Assembly: GCA_025454405.1 (NCBI GenBank)
Contig: JALOON010000060.1
Location: forward strand, 1-64,000
Direction of reading: 5' to 3'
Source: Oscillatoriaceae cyanobacterium Prado104
GTDB taxonomy: Bacteria; Cyanobacteriota; Cyanobacteriia; Cyanobacteriales; Microcoleaceae
Length of the DNA: 64,000 nt
This document shows positions 1 through 8,358 of this stretch, one piece after another. Each line of letters begins with the position of its first letter. Position 1 is the stretch's first letter. A program made the translations under genes and the position numbers. A model generated the notes under the pieces. That model saw only the letters and a list, made by a program, of their open reading frames with translations, was not told the DNA's origin and made no database searches.

Positions 1-1
1 A

Positions 2-88
2 GCAATCAAGATAGCCTTTGAGCAGGTTGACGAGTCAGACTTAGTGAATTGGTTTACCCACTGCTGTTATTGTACCTCATCTACATGA
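2..88 (+). mobile_element. C-terminal tail of an IS630-type transposase (cut by window edge)
   Basis: The second frame is open from the first bases to a TGA at 86-88 and ends in NWFTHCCYCTSST, the characteristic tail of cyanobacterial IS630-family DDE transposases. Only the last 28 residues lie in the window, so completeness of the element cannot be judged. The family assignment rests on this short but distinctive tail. The terminal inverted repeat should lie just downstream (about 88-130) but I cannot define it. Confidence 0.6.
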
Positions 89-132
89 GAAAGGCTATAC
101 ACCACCCCGAGTAAAAGTTTCCCGATCGCATT

Positions 133-462
133 CTAAATACTCAAGAGTGTGTCTTGTAGCAAGCAATATTTCAAAACAGGCATCCATAATCTTTTCTTAC
201 ACAAGCCTTTGACACTCTTTTTCTCGATCGCACTTTCAGATTGCAAAGGACGATCGATTTCATCAGGATCGAGAATCACTTCATCATCCTCATCCAAATC
301 GAAATTCTCTGGAACTAATCGATCGAACTTATTGCGAGTAGGAAGTTCAGGCAAATCTCCCAGCATAGCCACAGCTTCAGCAAGTAAGCTGAGATTCTCT
401 GGATCGGGGTGTTTTTGTGCCGCGTGCACGGCCAAGATTACCACACGCAATCCTCTTCGCAA
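133..462 (-). CDS. Hypothetical protein, doubtful or damaged
   Basis: I do not recognise this gene. The frame encodes about 109 residues with a soluble, acidic middle (NFDLDEDDEVILDPDEID) that looks like real protein, but there is no ATG start: the frame begins at a TTG and stays open further upstream without a better start. The last 25 residues, rich in K, L and C, run towards the IS630 tail at the left edge, so the true C-terminus may have been replaced when the element inserted. It could be a broken gene. Codon content is unlike a pure shadow frame, hence listed with low confidence. Confidence 0.3.
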   Translation of the reverse strand: MRRGLRVVILAVHAAQKHPDPENLSLLAEAVAMLGDLPELPTRNKFDRLVPENFDLDEDDEVILDPDEIDRPLQSESAIEKKSVKGLCKKRLWMPVLKYCLLQDTLLSI

Positions 463-1062
463 CCTAAATTTTTTATTTGCAGTTGAATCACTTTTTTCGC
501 AGATCGTAACTATAGGGTTGGGGCATGGGTAGGCGATCGCGACACAGAAATCTCGACTACAAAATTAGCAACTTTTTGATGCTTTGTCGGTTCCTGAAGA
601 CTATTGTAGTTATTGTTGCTATCAGTTTTCTGTTGTCGATCGCCCGCAGGGCATTCGATCGCCCGCTCTTCATAAATACATTGATAGTGATTGAGCGCTA
701 AAAGCGCTCAATCGCCATCATAACGGGGATAACTAACCCGGATTTAGTATCACCGATCTGCCTGCTTTTCCGGCGCTCAAGAGAGGAGAATGAGCGCCTC
801 CTTTTGCCTCTATTTTCGCGATCTGGAGCCTCTAACTCACGTTGTCTTCTATGTCCTAACCGCCTTGGCGGTTGCTATAATATAGAAGAACGGGAAAAAA
901 TAACTTTTTTTAGTTGGAATCCAGTGTTGAAATAGTAGGCGAACACTCGGGATATTTCTAATTGAAATCGCAGCCAAATAGGTCGATCGCAGAACCCTAC
1001 AGGAATTACGATCGTGCATTTGCCATATCTGTTAAAAATCCGTTGCCGAACTTCCTTTCAAA
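463..1062. other. Intergenic region with two GCGCTCA-type hairpins
   Basis: No convincing gene. Two stem-loops share the core GCGCTCA: arms 689-698 and 704-713 form a perfect 10-bp stem with a 5-nt loop, and arms 772-779 and 791-798 form a perfect 8-bp stem. Neither is followed by a clear T tract, so they are better read as dispersed palindromes than as terminators. The rest is AT-rich with scattered CGATCG sites. Confidence 0.6.
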
Positions 1063-1761
1063 TCAAACAGCTAAAAACCTCTGAATCACTTCATCACTCA
1101 ACTCGCTAGTGATTCCAGAAGCCACAATCCCCCCTTTTTGCATGGCATAATATCGATCGGCCTGTCGCACGAAATGCAAGTGCTGTTCCACCAACAAAAC
1201 CGAAATTCCCCGAGTCGCAACCACGCGGCGCACGGCAGCTTCTATATCCAAAATAATCGAAGGTTGAATCCCCTCCGTCGGCTCATCTAAAACCAACAAT
1301 TTCGGGTCGCCCATCAAAGCCCTAGCAATTGCTAACTGCTGTTGTTGTCCGCCACTCAAATCGCCACCCATGCGATCGAGCATAGTTTTTAAAACCGGAA
1401 ATAACTCAAAGATTTCATCAGGAATTACAGGATTTTTTGGAGGAATTGCTTTCGCTTCAAAACCCAATAAAAGGTTTTCTTTAACACTCAATCGCGGGAT
1501 AATTTCGCGCCCTTGAGGCACGTAACCAATCCCCATTTTAGCCCGCTGGTGAGTCAACTTAGAAACAATAGGTGCGCCCTCAAAACTAATCGTGCCGCTG
1601 CGAGGTTGCAGCAACCCCATGATGGTTTTTAGCATAGTCGTTTTGCCAACACCGTTGCGGCCGATCAAACAAACCATTTGTCCTTTCGATACGCTTAAAT
1701 CGACATTGCGGAGAATGTGACTTTCGCCATAGTAAACATTCAAATCGGAGACTTGCAGCAT
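1063..1761 (-). CDS. urtE: Urea ABC transporter ATP-binding protein UrtE
   Basis: LivF-type ATPase of 232 residues, the usual length for UrtE, which with UrtD energises high-affinity urea uptake at the cytoplasmic membrane. Visible motifs: Walker [11 protein letters not shown]-loop region YVPQGREI, signature LSGGQQQQ, Walker [14 protein letters not shown] and switch His in [17 protein letters not shown] is typical of UrtE rather than generic LivF. I choose the ATG at 1761 (MLQVSDL); the frame stays open upstream only because it runs through a heptamer array (1774-1871) encoding a meaningless FPIPNSQ repeat. No Shine-Dalgarno is visible in the 12 bases between array and ATG. It follows urtD by about 180 bp on the same strand. 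Confidence 0.93.
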   Translation of the reverse strand: MLQVSDLNVYYGESHILRNVDLSVSKGQMVCLIGRNGVGKTTMLKTIMGLLQPRSGTISFEGAPIVSKLTHQRAKMGIGYVPQGREIIPRLSVKENLLLGFEAKAIPPKNPVIPDEIFELFPVLKTMLDRMGGDLSGGQQQQLAIARALMGDPKLLVLDEPTEGIQPSIILDIEAAVRRVVATRGISVLLVEQHLHFVRQADRYYAMQKGGIVASGITSELSDEVIQRFLAV

Positions 1762-1773
1762 AATTTTTAATTT

Positions 1774-1871
1774 GGGAATCGGGAATCGGGAATCGGGAAT
1801 TGGGAATTGGGAATTGGGAATCGGGAATCGGGAATTGGGAATTGGGAATTGGGAATTGGGAATCGGGAATT
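1774..1871. repeat. Heptamer array, 14 units of GGGAAT(T/C)
   Basis: Fourteen uninterrupted heptamers, each gggaatt or gggaatc on the plus strand, fill 98 bp between urtD and urtE and end only 12 bp from the urtE start codon. This is the short tandemly repeated repetitive class seen in filamentous cyanobacteria. Because 3 heptamers equal 7 codons, the urtE frame remains open through it. Confidence 0.95.
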
Positions 1872-1943
1872 GCAAATTGACAGTTGACTCCGAAATCAGT
1901 CCTGAGTAATTGTTAATTATGCAATTCTCCCCCTCTCCCCCTC

Positions 1944-2690
1944 TTACTCTTCCGGTTTTCCCAAATATACTTCAATGACGCGATCGTCATTTTGCACCTC
2001 ATCCATCGTTCCCTCGCACAACACAGAACCTTGATGCAATACTGTTACTTTTTGAGCAATTTGTCGCACAAATTCCATATCGTGTTCGATCACCAAAACC
2101 GAGTGACTTTCGGCCAGAGAAATCAGCAAATCTCCTGTTTGCGTCGTTTCTTCATCAGTCAAACCTGCCACGGGTTCATCTACCAACAACAAATCGGGAG
2201 ATTGCGCCACTAACATTCCAATTTCCAACCACTGCTTTTCTCCGTGAGACAGCAAACCAGCCGGAATATCAGCTTTAGCAATTAAACCAATAGTTTCTAA
2301 CAAACCGGCAACTGTGCGTTTTTCCGCTGCAGGAGAGGGCTTAAACAGAGTAGGAAAAACATTTTTATCGCGATTGCAAGTTAGCTCCAAATTTTCCCGA
2401 GGCGTTAAATTTAAATAAACTCGCGGCGTCTGAAATTTGCGGCCGATTCCCAAGCGAGCAATCTGATATTCTGACAATTTGCGCAAATTGCGACCTTTAA
2501 AAATTACTCGCCCTTCCGTCGGCTGTACTTTCCCGGTAATTGAATCGAGAAATGTTGTTTTCCCCGCACCGTTGGGACCGATGATAACTCGCAGTTCCCC
2601 CGCATCCATGCTGAAAGTTAGATTGTTTATGGCTTTAAAACCGTCAAAGCTAACAGTCAAGTTTTCGATTTCTAATACTTTTTGGTTCAT
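1944..2690 (-). CDS. urtD: Urea ABC transporter ATP-binding protein UrtD
   Basis: LivG-type ATPase of 248 residues, the expected size. Motifs in order: Walker A GPNGAGKTTF, IGRKFQTPRVY Q-loop region typical of UrtD, the signature region LSHGEKQWLEIGM (the SHGEKQWLE form is diagnostic for UrtD), Walker B LLLVDEPVAG and switch His in VIEHDMEFV. The start is set at the ATG at 2690 (MNQKVLEIENL), since the 28 codons upstream resemble no part of the family. urtE follows downstream. It is separated from urtABC by more than 3 kb, unlike the usual contiguous urtABCDE, so it probably needs its own promoter in the 2691-2913 region, where I see no clear one. Confidence 0.93.
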   Translation of the reverse strand: MNQKVLEIENLTVSFDGFKAINNLTFSMDAGELRVIIGPNGAGKTTFLDSITGKVQPTEGRVIFKGRNLRKLSEYQIARLGIGRKFQTPRVYLNLTPRENLELTCNRDKNVFPTLFKPSPAAEKRTVAGLLETIGLIAKADIPAGLLSHGEKQWLEIGMLVAQSPDLLLVDEPVAGLTDEETTQTGDLLISLAESHSVLVIEHDMEFVRQIAQKVTVLHQGSVLCEGTMDEVQNDDRVIEVYLGKPEE

Positions 2691-2913
2691 TCGGTAAATC
2701 TGCTTTCTTTGATAGACTACTCGCAATAGATTAGAGCTATTGCCAATGCTCAATAGCTGCGATCGCGCAAACAAGTTAATTACACCTTGACAGGGCTGGC
2801 AGCACGCAGCCTGCTAGATTAAATCTTTAAGACTATTTTGCAAAGTTTAACACGGTATTTTGTACTTATTCTCCTTTTTGTTAAGGATTGTTGATTTTAA
2901 AGACGAGTCGGCG

Positions 2914-3053
2914 ATTCTGGTATTATAATACTGCAACAGCTTGGTGAACAGGCTCTCAAGCTAAAAAAATACAGAATCTTAAAATGCGATCGCCTCTACT
3001 CCCCTCCTCGATCGACCATCAGAGAAACTGGCTGTTGCAGGTAATACCAGAAT
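2914..3053. repeat. Inverted repeat in the leader of the kinase gene
   Basis: The left arm (2914-2940, attctggtatta then ctgcaacagc) and right arm (3031-3053, gctgttgcag then taataccagaat) are imperfect inverted copies, differing by a 5-nt insertion. They enclose 90 bp. The right arm abuts the AGGAGG ribosome binding site (3054-3059) of the next gene, so transcripts starting upstream could fold the site into or beside a long stem. A small MITE-like element is an alternative reading. Confidence 0.7.
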
Positions 3054-3069
3054 AGGAGGCTCGGACAAA

Positions 3070-4758
3070 ATGACGGCGCAAAATCAATATCAAATAGTCA
3101 AAGAACTAGGACGCAACCCAGAAGGAGGGCGCGTTACTTCTCTAGGGCTTGATACCAGTGTCAACCCGCCAGTCAAAGTAATTCTCAAAGAATTTCGCTT
3201 CGCCCAACAAGATGCAAATTGGTCGGGATTTAAAGCTTACCAACAAGAAATAGCAGTCCTGCAAGCATTAAATCATCCGCGCATCCCCGGCTACAGGGAT
3301 TCCTTTGAAACAGCAGCCGGATTTTGTTTGGTACAAGAATACAAAGAGGCTTCATCCCTGGACAAACGGCGAACTTTTAAACCAGAGGAAATTAAGCAAA
3401 TTGCCGTTTCTTTATTAGAAATTTTGGTTTACCTGCAACAACATGTTCCGCTAGTAATTCATCGGGACATCAAACCAGAAAACATTTTAATGGACAAACA
3501 AAAAAATGTTTACCTAGTAGACTTTGGTTTTGCTCGGATTGGCAGAGAAAAAAATGCTGTGAGTAGCGTTTGTGCAGGCACAATGGGGTTTATGTCTCCA
3601 GAACAGTTATTTAATCGTCCGCTCAGCAAAGCTTCGGATATTTACAGTTTAGGGGCGACTTTAATTGCTTTAGTGACCAATACTCGATCGGCTAATATTG
3701 GGAATTTAGTTGATGACAACGGTCGCTTCGACCTTCAGGGAATAGCGCCTCAACTGAATCCGTTGTTTATTAAATGGCTCAAGAAGATGGTGGAGCCTAA
3801 CTCCAAACGTCGTTTTGCAAATGCAGAAGAGGCGCTGAAAGCTCTTCAACCTATTGACATTGCTGGTAAAAGTTCGCTACTAACAATCCTTCGCGATCTG
3901 TGCAAGAATTTGAATCTATCGCCAGAAGTGCGATCGCAAATAATTGCCGGCGGAACTGGAACTCTAATAATAATAATTGCAGTTTTTGTTATTCCCATTT
4001 CATTGAAGTATACAATAATTCAGTTCTTGGGAGGTAACCCCTCAAGGCTGTGTGATTCAATTCGCTCAGGAAACAGCGATATTGCTATAAATTATCTCAA
4101 ATGGGGAGGCAACCCCGAGCCACTTTACACGGATAAAAAGTCAAGTACAAGTATTAAAATCTCCCTGCTGAGATGTGCCTTGTTGAGTGTCAATAGAAAC
4201 AAATATTTTATCGAACAACTAATCGATCGGGGAGCAGATGTTAATTTCAGATCGGAAGGCGGCGAAACTCCACTTCACTTGATTGCTAGTATGATAGGAA
4301 ACGATACGATCGAATTAGCAGATTTATTAATTACTAAAGGAGCGCAGGTTGATGCGAAAAATAATAGTTCACAAACTCCTTTGTCAGTGGCTATTTTCGG
4401 GCCTAACAACATTCAAATGGCCGAACTATTAATTTCCAAGGGCGCGGATATCAATATTAAGGATATTCGGGGCCGGACTCCACTGCATATAGCAGCTAAG
4501 ACTCAATATTATGGCATAAAATTAACACAACTTTTAATAGCCAAAGGTGCAAATATTAATGCCAAGGCTGATATTGGTACTCCACTGCACGCGGCTGCCA
4601 GTATAGAGAGCTTTCTGACAGTGGAATTACTGGTTCAAAGAGGAGCTGATGTTAATGCTAAAAATGATTCTGGTCAAACTCCACTGGATCTGGTAAGTAG
4701 AAATAATAGAAATTTAAATCTTATCAAATTTCTCCAAAGTCATTCCAAATCTCAATGA
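3070..4758 (+). CDS. Membrane-anchored Ser/Thr protein kinase with ankyrin repeats
   Basis: A 562-residue eukaryotic-type kinase. The kinase domain covers about 1-265: catalytic Lys in VILKEF (K40), HRDIKPEN loop (from H131) and DFG (D151) are intact, so it should be active. A single hydrophobic segment at about 296-313 predicts anchoring in the cytoplasmic membrane. The rest (about 330-560) is five or so ankyrin repeats with TPLH and LLI.KGA signatures; since bacterial kinases of this layout usually carry sensors outside, ankyrin repeats here would be either a periplasmic binding surface or a scaffold. ATG at 3070 has AGGAGG ten bases upstream. It points against the split urt cluster and is the only plus-strand gene there. 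Substrate unknown. Confidence 0.85.
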   Translation: MTAQNQYQIVKELGRNPEGGRVTSLGLDTSVNPPVKVILKEFRFAQQDANWSGFKAYQQEIAVLQALNHPRIPGYRDSFETAAGFCLVQEYKEASSLDKRRTFKPEEIKQIAVSLLEILVYLQQHVPLVIHRDIKPENILMDKQKNVYLVDFGFARIGREKNAVSSVCAGTMGFMSPEQLFNRPLSKASDIYSLGATLIALVTNTRSANIGNLVDDNGRFDLQGIAPQLNPLFIKWLKKMVEPNSKRRFANAEEALKALQPIDIAGKSSLLTILRDLCKNLNLSPEVRSQIIAGGTGTLIIIIAVFVIPISLKYTIIQFLGGNPSRLCDSIRSGNSDIAINYLKWGGNPEPLYTDKKSSTSIKISLLRCALLSVNRNKYFIEQLIDRGADVNFRSEGGETPLHLIASMIGNDTIELADLLITKGAQVDAKNNSSQTPLSVAIFGPNNIQMAELLISKGADINIKDIRGRTPLHIAAKTQYYGIKLTQLLIAKGANINAKADIGTPLHAAASIESFLTVELLVQRGADVNAKNDSGQTPLDLVSRNNRNLNLIKFLQSHSKSQ

Positions 4759-4895
4759 GTCACATCCTGCGATTACTGGTTCCTTTCGCTATGCCCCTTA
4801 ACCCAAGTCCAGAGGCTCTGCCTCGCCTGTTTTGAATAAATTTACTTGTTCCCAGGCTGTTTCCCTTTTGCTGGTTTTTGCTGGTTATTAGGTAC

Positions 4896-5002
4896 AGCCT
4901 GGTAACAAGTATTTGGGTAAGATGCGGACTCAAGTCCTCACTACAAATCTCTTAGCCTGGTAACGAGTATTTGAGCTAAATGCGGACTCAAGTCCTCACT
5001 AC
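4896..5002. repeat. Tandem pair of 49-bp direct repeats containing the GTAGTGAGGACT element
   Basis: Two 49-bp copies (4896-4944 and 4954-5002) each start agcctggtaac and end ggactcaagtcctcactac. The second half belongs to a dispersed family that recurs as a perfect palindrome at 13737-13762 and at 32583-32606. It lies between convergent genes (the kinase gene and the AIM24-family gene). Confidence 0.85.
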
Positions 5003-5009
5003 GAACCTA

Positions 5010-5738
5010 TTACTCAAAGGTAAAACTGCTAGAAGAGCTTGTCACTGGAGGTGGAGCCGCAGCTAAAATTCGCTCGGCCAACTTCGACAGTGGCAAACTT
5101 TGCAAATACACTTTACCCGGCCCGGTAAGCTTGGCTAAAAACAAGCCTTCACCGCCAAACAAAGCATTTTTGAAACCCCCAACAAATTGAATGTTGTAAT
5201 CCACAGTCGGCGCAAATGCTACCAAACAACCGGTATCTACTTTCAACACATCGCCAGGACCCAAATTTTTCTCAACAATCGTTCCTCCCGCGTGCACGAA
5301 AGCGAGTCCGTCTCCGTGCAATTTCTGCAAAATAAAACCTTCTCCGCCGAAGAATCCGGCCCCCAAGCGCTTGGTGAAAGCAATATCAATTTCAATGCCG
5401 TTAGCCGCACACAAAAACGAGTCTTTTTGGCACAGAAACGTACCGCCCAGTTTGCCTAAATCCAGGGGAATTACTTTGCCGGGATAGGGAGCGGCAAATG
5501 CAACTCGGGATTTGCGATTTCCACCGTTGACAAAGGTGGTGATAAAAAACCCCTCTCCTGTCAGCATCCGTTTGAAGCCTTGAAATATGCCGCCCCCCGT
5601 AGAAGTTTGCATTTGGATATCGCCTTCCATGTATGTCATTGTTCCGGCTTCTGCCCTGACACCTTCTTTGGGGTCGAGTTCGATTTCAATTAGCTGCAAG
5701 TCGTCGCCGTAGATTTTGTAGTCGATAATATCTGCCAT
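5010..5738 (-). CDS. TIGR00266/AIM24-family protein
   Basis: A 242-residue protein of the AIM24 / TIGR00266 family of beta-strand-rich, glycine-rich soluble proteins. Visible family features: [15 protein letters not shown] start, [14 protein letters not shown], repeated [10 protein letters not shown] / [10 protein letters not shown] motifs and a Gly-rich body; full family length. The biochemical role of bacterial members is not established. ATG at 5738. It lies 68 bp downstream of urtC on the same strand and could be co-transcribed with urtABC, but membership in urea transport is not implied by the family. The C-terminal tail ([14 protein letters not shown]) is a low-complexity extension. Confidence 0.85.
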   Translation of the reverse strand: MADIIDYKIYGDDLQLIEIELDPKEGVRAEAGTMTYMEGDIQMQTSTGGGIFQGFKRMLTGEGFFITTFVNGGNRKSRVAFAAPYPGKVIPLDLGKLGGTFLCQKDSFLCAANGIEIDIAFTKRLGAGFFGGEGFILQKLHGDGLAFVHAGGTIVEKNLGPGDVLKVDTGCLVAFAPTVDYNIQFVGGFKNALFGGEGLFLAKLTGPGKVYLQSLPLSKLAERILAAAPPPVTSSSSSFTFE

Positions 5739-5806
5739 AGGTTGTATCTGAACTTAGAGGACTGAGTATTTTACTACAAAATTTTTGCTGGGGAATCCGC
5801 AAGAAG

Positions 5807-6949
5807 TCACTTTTCTATTTCTTCTCTTTCTAGCTGTATTTCAGGGTCTTGTTCGAGGCTGGGGTAAGTAGATACGTATTTGGGTTTTTTGAACAGGGCG
5901 AGGAGGCCACTGAAATCTCCATCTTTGAACCATCCGACTATGCCATCTGGCAAGACGGTTACTACTAATAAAAATAGTGCGCCTTGGAAAAATAGCCAAA
6001 CTTCGGGAAATTGTTCGCTCAAGAAACTTTTACCAAAGTTGACTAGCAACGCTCCGATGATTGCCCCCGATAATGTGGCGCGGCCCCCTACTGCTACCCA
6101 AATTACCATTTCGATCGAAAATGCAATATCCATTGCTTTTGGCGAAATAATTCCCGTTTGGACGGTGAATAAAGCTCCGGCAATTCCCGCCAAGCCGGCG
6201 GAAATTGCAAATACTAAAACTTTGTATCCGGTGGGATTGTAACCCGTGAAACGCAGGCGCACTTCGTCATCGCGAATTGCTACTAGCAAGCGCCCGAAAC
6301 GCCCGCTGGTCAGCCAGCGACACAGGGCGTAGGTTGCTACTAGAAATAAAACGGTGAGAATGTAGAAAATATATTGGGTATCTCGGTCATTTACTGTGGC
6401 TCCGAACAGGGTTTTAAAGTCGGTGAGTCCGTTGGTGCCGTTAATCAATTTTTGCTGGCCGTTAAAGAAGTTGAAAAATACAATTGTTGCTGCTTGAGTC
6501 AGAATTGAAAAGTAAACGCCTCGAATGCGATTGCGGAATACTAAGTAACCCAACACTGCGCCTAAGATGGCGGGAATTGCAAATATTGCAAGGATTGTGA
6601 AGGGAAAAGAGTGAAATGGCTGCCAAAACCAAGGCAGTTCGGTGACGCCGTAGAGGCTCATAAATTCCGGCAATTGAATGCCGGAATTTGGGGGAAATTG
6701 CAGTTTGAGGTGCATGGCGAAGGCGTAGCCACCGAGGGCAAAAAATACGCCGTGTCCGAGACTGAGCAAGCCCGTATATCCCCAGATTAAATCTATGCCT
6801 AGGGCGACAATTGCAAGGGCTAAAAATCGTCCCAATTGGTTGAGGCGAACGTCGGGAAGGATTCCAGGAATTAGCAATATGAAAATTAGGGCGATCGCCC
6901 CAACAATTGCCGCTTCTTTTAGGAGTACCTTTTGTTTTGAATTCTCCAT
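5807..6949 (-). CDS. urtC: Urea ABC transporter permease UrtC
   Basis: LivM-type permease of 380 residues from the ATG at 6949 (MENSKQ); a TTG five codons upstream is an alternative. About eight to ten hydrophobic segments are visible, with the LivM landmarks GLLSLGHGVFFALGGYA near residue 65 and VGGRATLSGAIIGALLV near residue 290. Together with UrtB it forms the membrane channel for urea. It starts 27 bp after the urtB stop, consistent with one transcript from the urtA promoter. The acidic C-terminus (EQDPEIQLEREEIEK) is typical for cyanobacterial UrtC. Genes downstream are not urtD as usual but an AIM24-family gene. Confidence 0.93.
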   Translation of the reverse strand: MENSKQKVLLKEAAIVGAIALIFILLIPGILPDVRLNQLGRFLALAIVALGIDLIWGYTGLLSLGHGVFFALGGYAFAMHLKLQFPPNSGIQLPEFMSLYGVTELPWFWQPFHSFPFTILAIFAIPAILGAVLGYLVFRNRIRGVYFSILTQAATIVFFNFFNGQQKLINGTNGLTDFKTLFGATVNDRDTQYIFYILTVLFLVATYALCRWLTSGRFGRLLVAIRDDEVRLRFTGYNPTGYKVLVFAISAGLAGIAGALFTVQTGIISPKAMDIAFSIEMVIWVAVGGRATLSGAIIGALLVNFGKSFLSEQFPEVWLFFQGALFLLVVTVLPDGIVGWFKDGDFSGLLALFKKPKYVSTYPSLEQDPEIQLEREEIEK

Positions 6950-6975
6950 TTTTTTTGCGCTCAAAGCTGTAGTTG

Positions 6976-8133
6976 TTAGTTCTCAACCGTGCGTCCTTTT
7001 TGCGGGAAAATTCCTCCCGGCCGCACTTGCAGGAAAGCAATAATTAAGGCAAAGACCATGACTTTTGCCATACTGGTTGTGGCAAAAAAAGTGAAGAAGT
7101 CTGCTAAAGGCTTGACAGGAGCTAACATTAATGCTAGCGTTCCAGAACCGATCAAGTAATTTGCAGTGCCGATCGCCATTGCAGCAACTACACTGCCAAC
7201 TATTTTGCCGACACCGCCGACAACTACTACCATAAAGGTATCGACGATGTAATTTTGTCCGGTATTTGACCCTACGGAACCGAGCAAACTAATCGCACAC
7301 CCTGCAATGCCAGCTAACCCCGATCCTAAAGCAAAAGTCAGCGCGTCTACTTGCTCGGTAGGTATTCCCAAACAAGCGCTCATGCTGCGATTTTGCGTCA
7401 CGGAACGAATGCGCAATCCCCACACGGATTTTTGCAAAAATAGGTAAATTCCTAGCAAACAAATTGCTGTCAGCGCAATAATAAACAGTCGGGCGTAAGG
7501 TATTTGAAAACTGCCTAGCGGAATGCCGCCTCGCAGCCATGCAGGCGCAGTCACATCAACGTTTTGAGCACCAAACCAGGGTTTAGTTGCCGCCAGTTTG
7601 TAAGTTTCACCTAAAAATGCGCCCGCCGCCCAGGAAATACCCAAAGATAGGGGCAAAATTATTGCGATAATTCCTTTGCGAATGCGATCGAAATCGGGAC
7701 GGCGTTTCAGTACCTGCAAACCTCCAAAAAAGAGCAAACAAAACACTGCAATTCCCGCTACCAACACCCAACTGACGCTGCGGACAAACTGCTGCAAAAT
7801 TAAACTCACGCCCCAAGTTGCCAGCAGAGTTTCTAAAGGCCTCCCGTAGAGATAGCGAATCACGCCTCGTTCGAGAATTAATCCTACCAGCGCCGCTACT
7901 AAAAAAGCTAAGGGCAAGGCAAAAAGAATGTATGTTTCAAAGGCAAATCCTCCGATACCTTTGAAGACATTCTGCACTACAAAAGTTGTATAAGCCCCCA
8001 GCATCATCAACTCGCCGTGAGCCATATTAATCACGCCCATCAGCCCGAAAATAATAGCCAATCCCAAGGCTGCAATTAACAAAACAGCACCGATACTAAT
8101 GCCGTTAAATAAACCATCCAACAACCCTAACAC
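6976..8133 (-). CDS. urtB: Urea ABC transporter permease UrtB
   Basis: LivH-type permease, 385 residues. Hydrophobic throughout, with GLMGVINMAHGELMMLGAY near residue 30 and the VVVVGGVGKIVGSVVAA segment near residue 310, both landmarks of UrtB. Cyanobacterial UrtB contains the insert around residues 120-190 seen here (RPDFDRIRKGI). Start is the GTG at 8133, preceded by GGAGAG. It lies between urtA (225 bp upstream) and urtC (27 bp downstream). The urtA-urtB gap contains a palindrome (8208-8265), which could attenuate transcription so that the binding protein is made in excess; that is inference. Confidence 0.93.
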   Translation of the reverse strand: MLGLLDGLFNGISIGAVLLIAALGLAIIFGLMGVINMAHGELMMLGAYTTFVVQNVFKGIGGFAFETYILFALPLAFLVAALVGLILERGVIRYLYGRPLETLLATWGVSLILQQFVRSVSWVLVAGIAVFCLLFFGGLQVLKRRPDFDRIRKGIIAIILPLSLGISWAAGAFLGETYKLAATKPWFGAQNVDVTAPAWLRGGIPLGSFQIPYARLFIIALTAICLLGIYLFLQKSVWGLRIRSVTQNRSMSACLGIPTEQVDALTFALGSGLAGIAGCAISLLGSVGSNTGQNYIVDTFMVVVVGGVGKIVGSVVAAMAIGTANYLIGSGTLALMLAPVKPLADFFTFFATTSMAKVMVFALIIAFLQVRPGGIFPQKGRTVEN

Positions 8134-8207
8134 TACTTTTCTCTCCTATTTCGATCGAATATTTTGTTGAGAAACGGGTTTTACTTGAATTTATATACCT
8201 AGCAGCA

Positions 8208-8265
8208 GAAACCGGGTTTTTTTGCAAATATCGATCTCTTGAATCTCTATCAAAAACCCGGTTTC
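8208..8265. repeat. Palindromic repeat of the AAACCGGGTTT family between urtA and urtB
   Basis: Arms 8208-8221 (gaaaccgggttttt) and 8252-8265 (aaaaacccggtttc) are perfect 14-bp inverted copies with a 30-nt loop. It belongs to a family with further copies at 17863-17895, 51354-51386, 55712-55745 and 62823-62855. Position between two genes of one operon suggests partial termination or mRNA processing. Confidence 0.85.
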
Positions 8266-8358
8266 TTCGGTCGGCGCGCACTTCCTAGTTTATTTGATGA
8301 CATCCAAATAAGTTGAAAACCCGACAATCCTCACTTTAGCGTTAGTGCAAACCTGCGA

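Noticed and set aside
1762-1875. Start of UrtE at a TTG upstream, giving a FPIPNSQ-type repeat N-terminus
   Set aside because: The added 38 residues are just the translation of the GGGAATT heptamer array; family members begin at MLQV.
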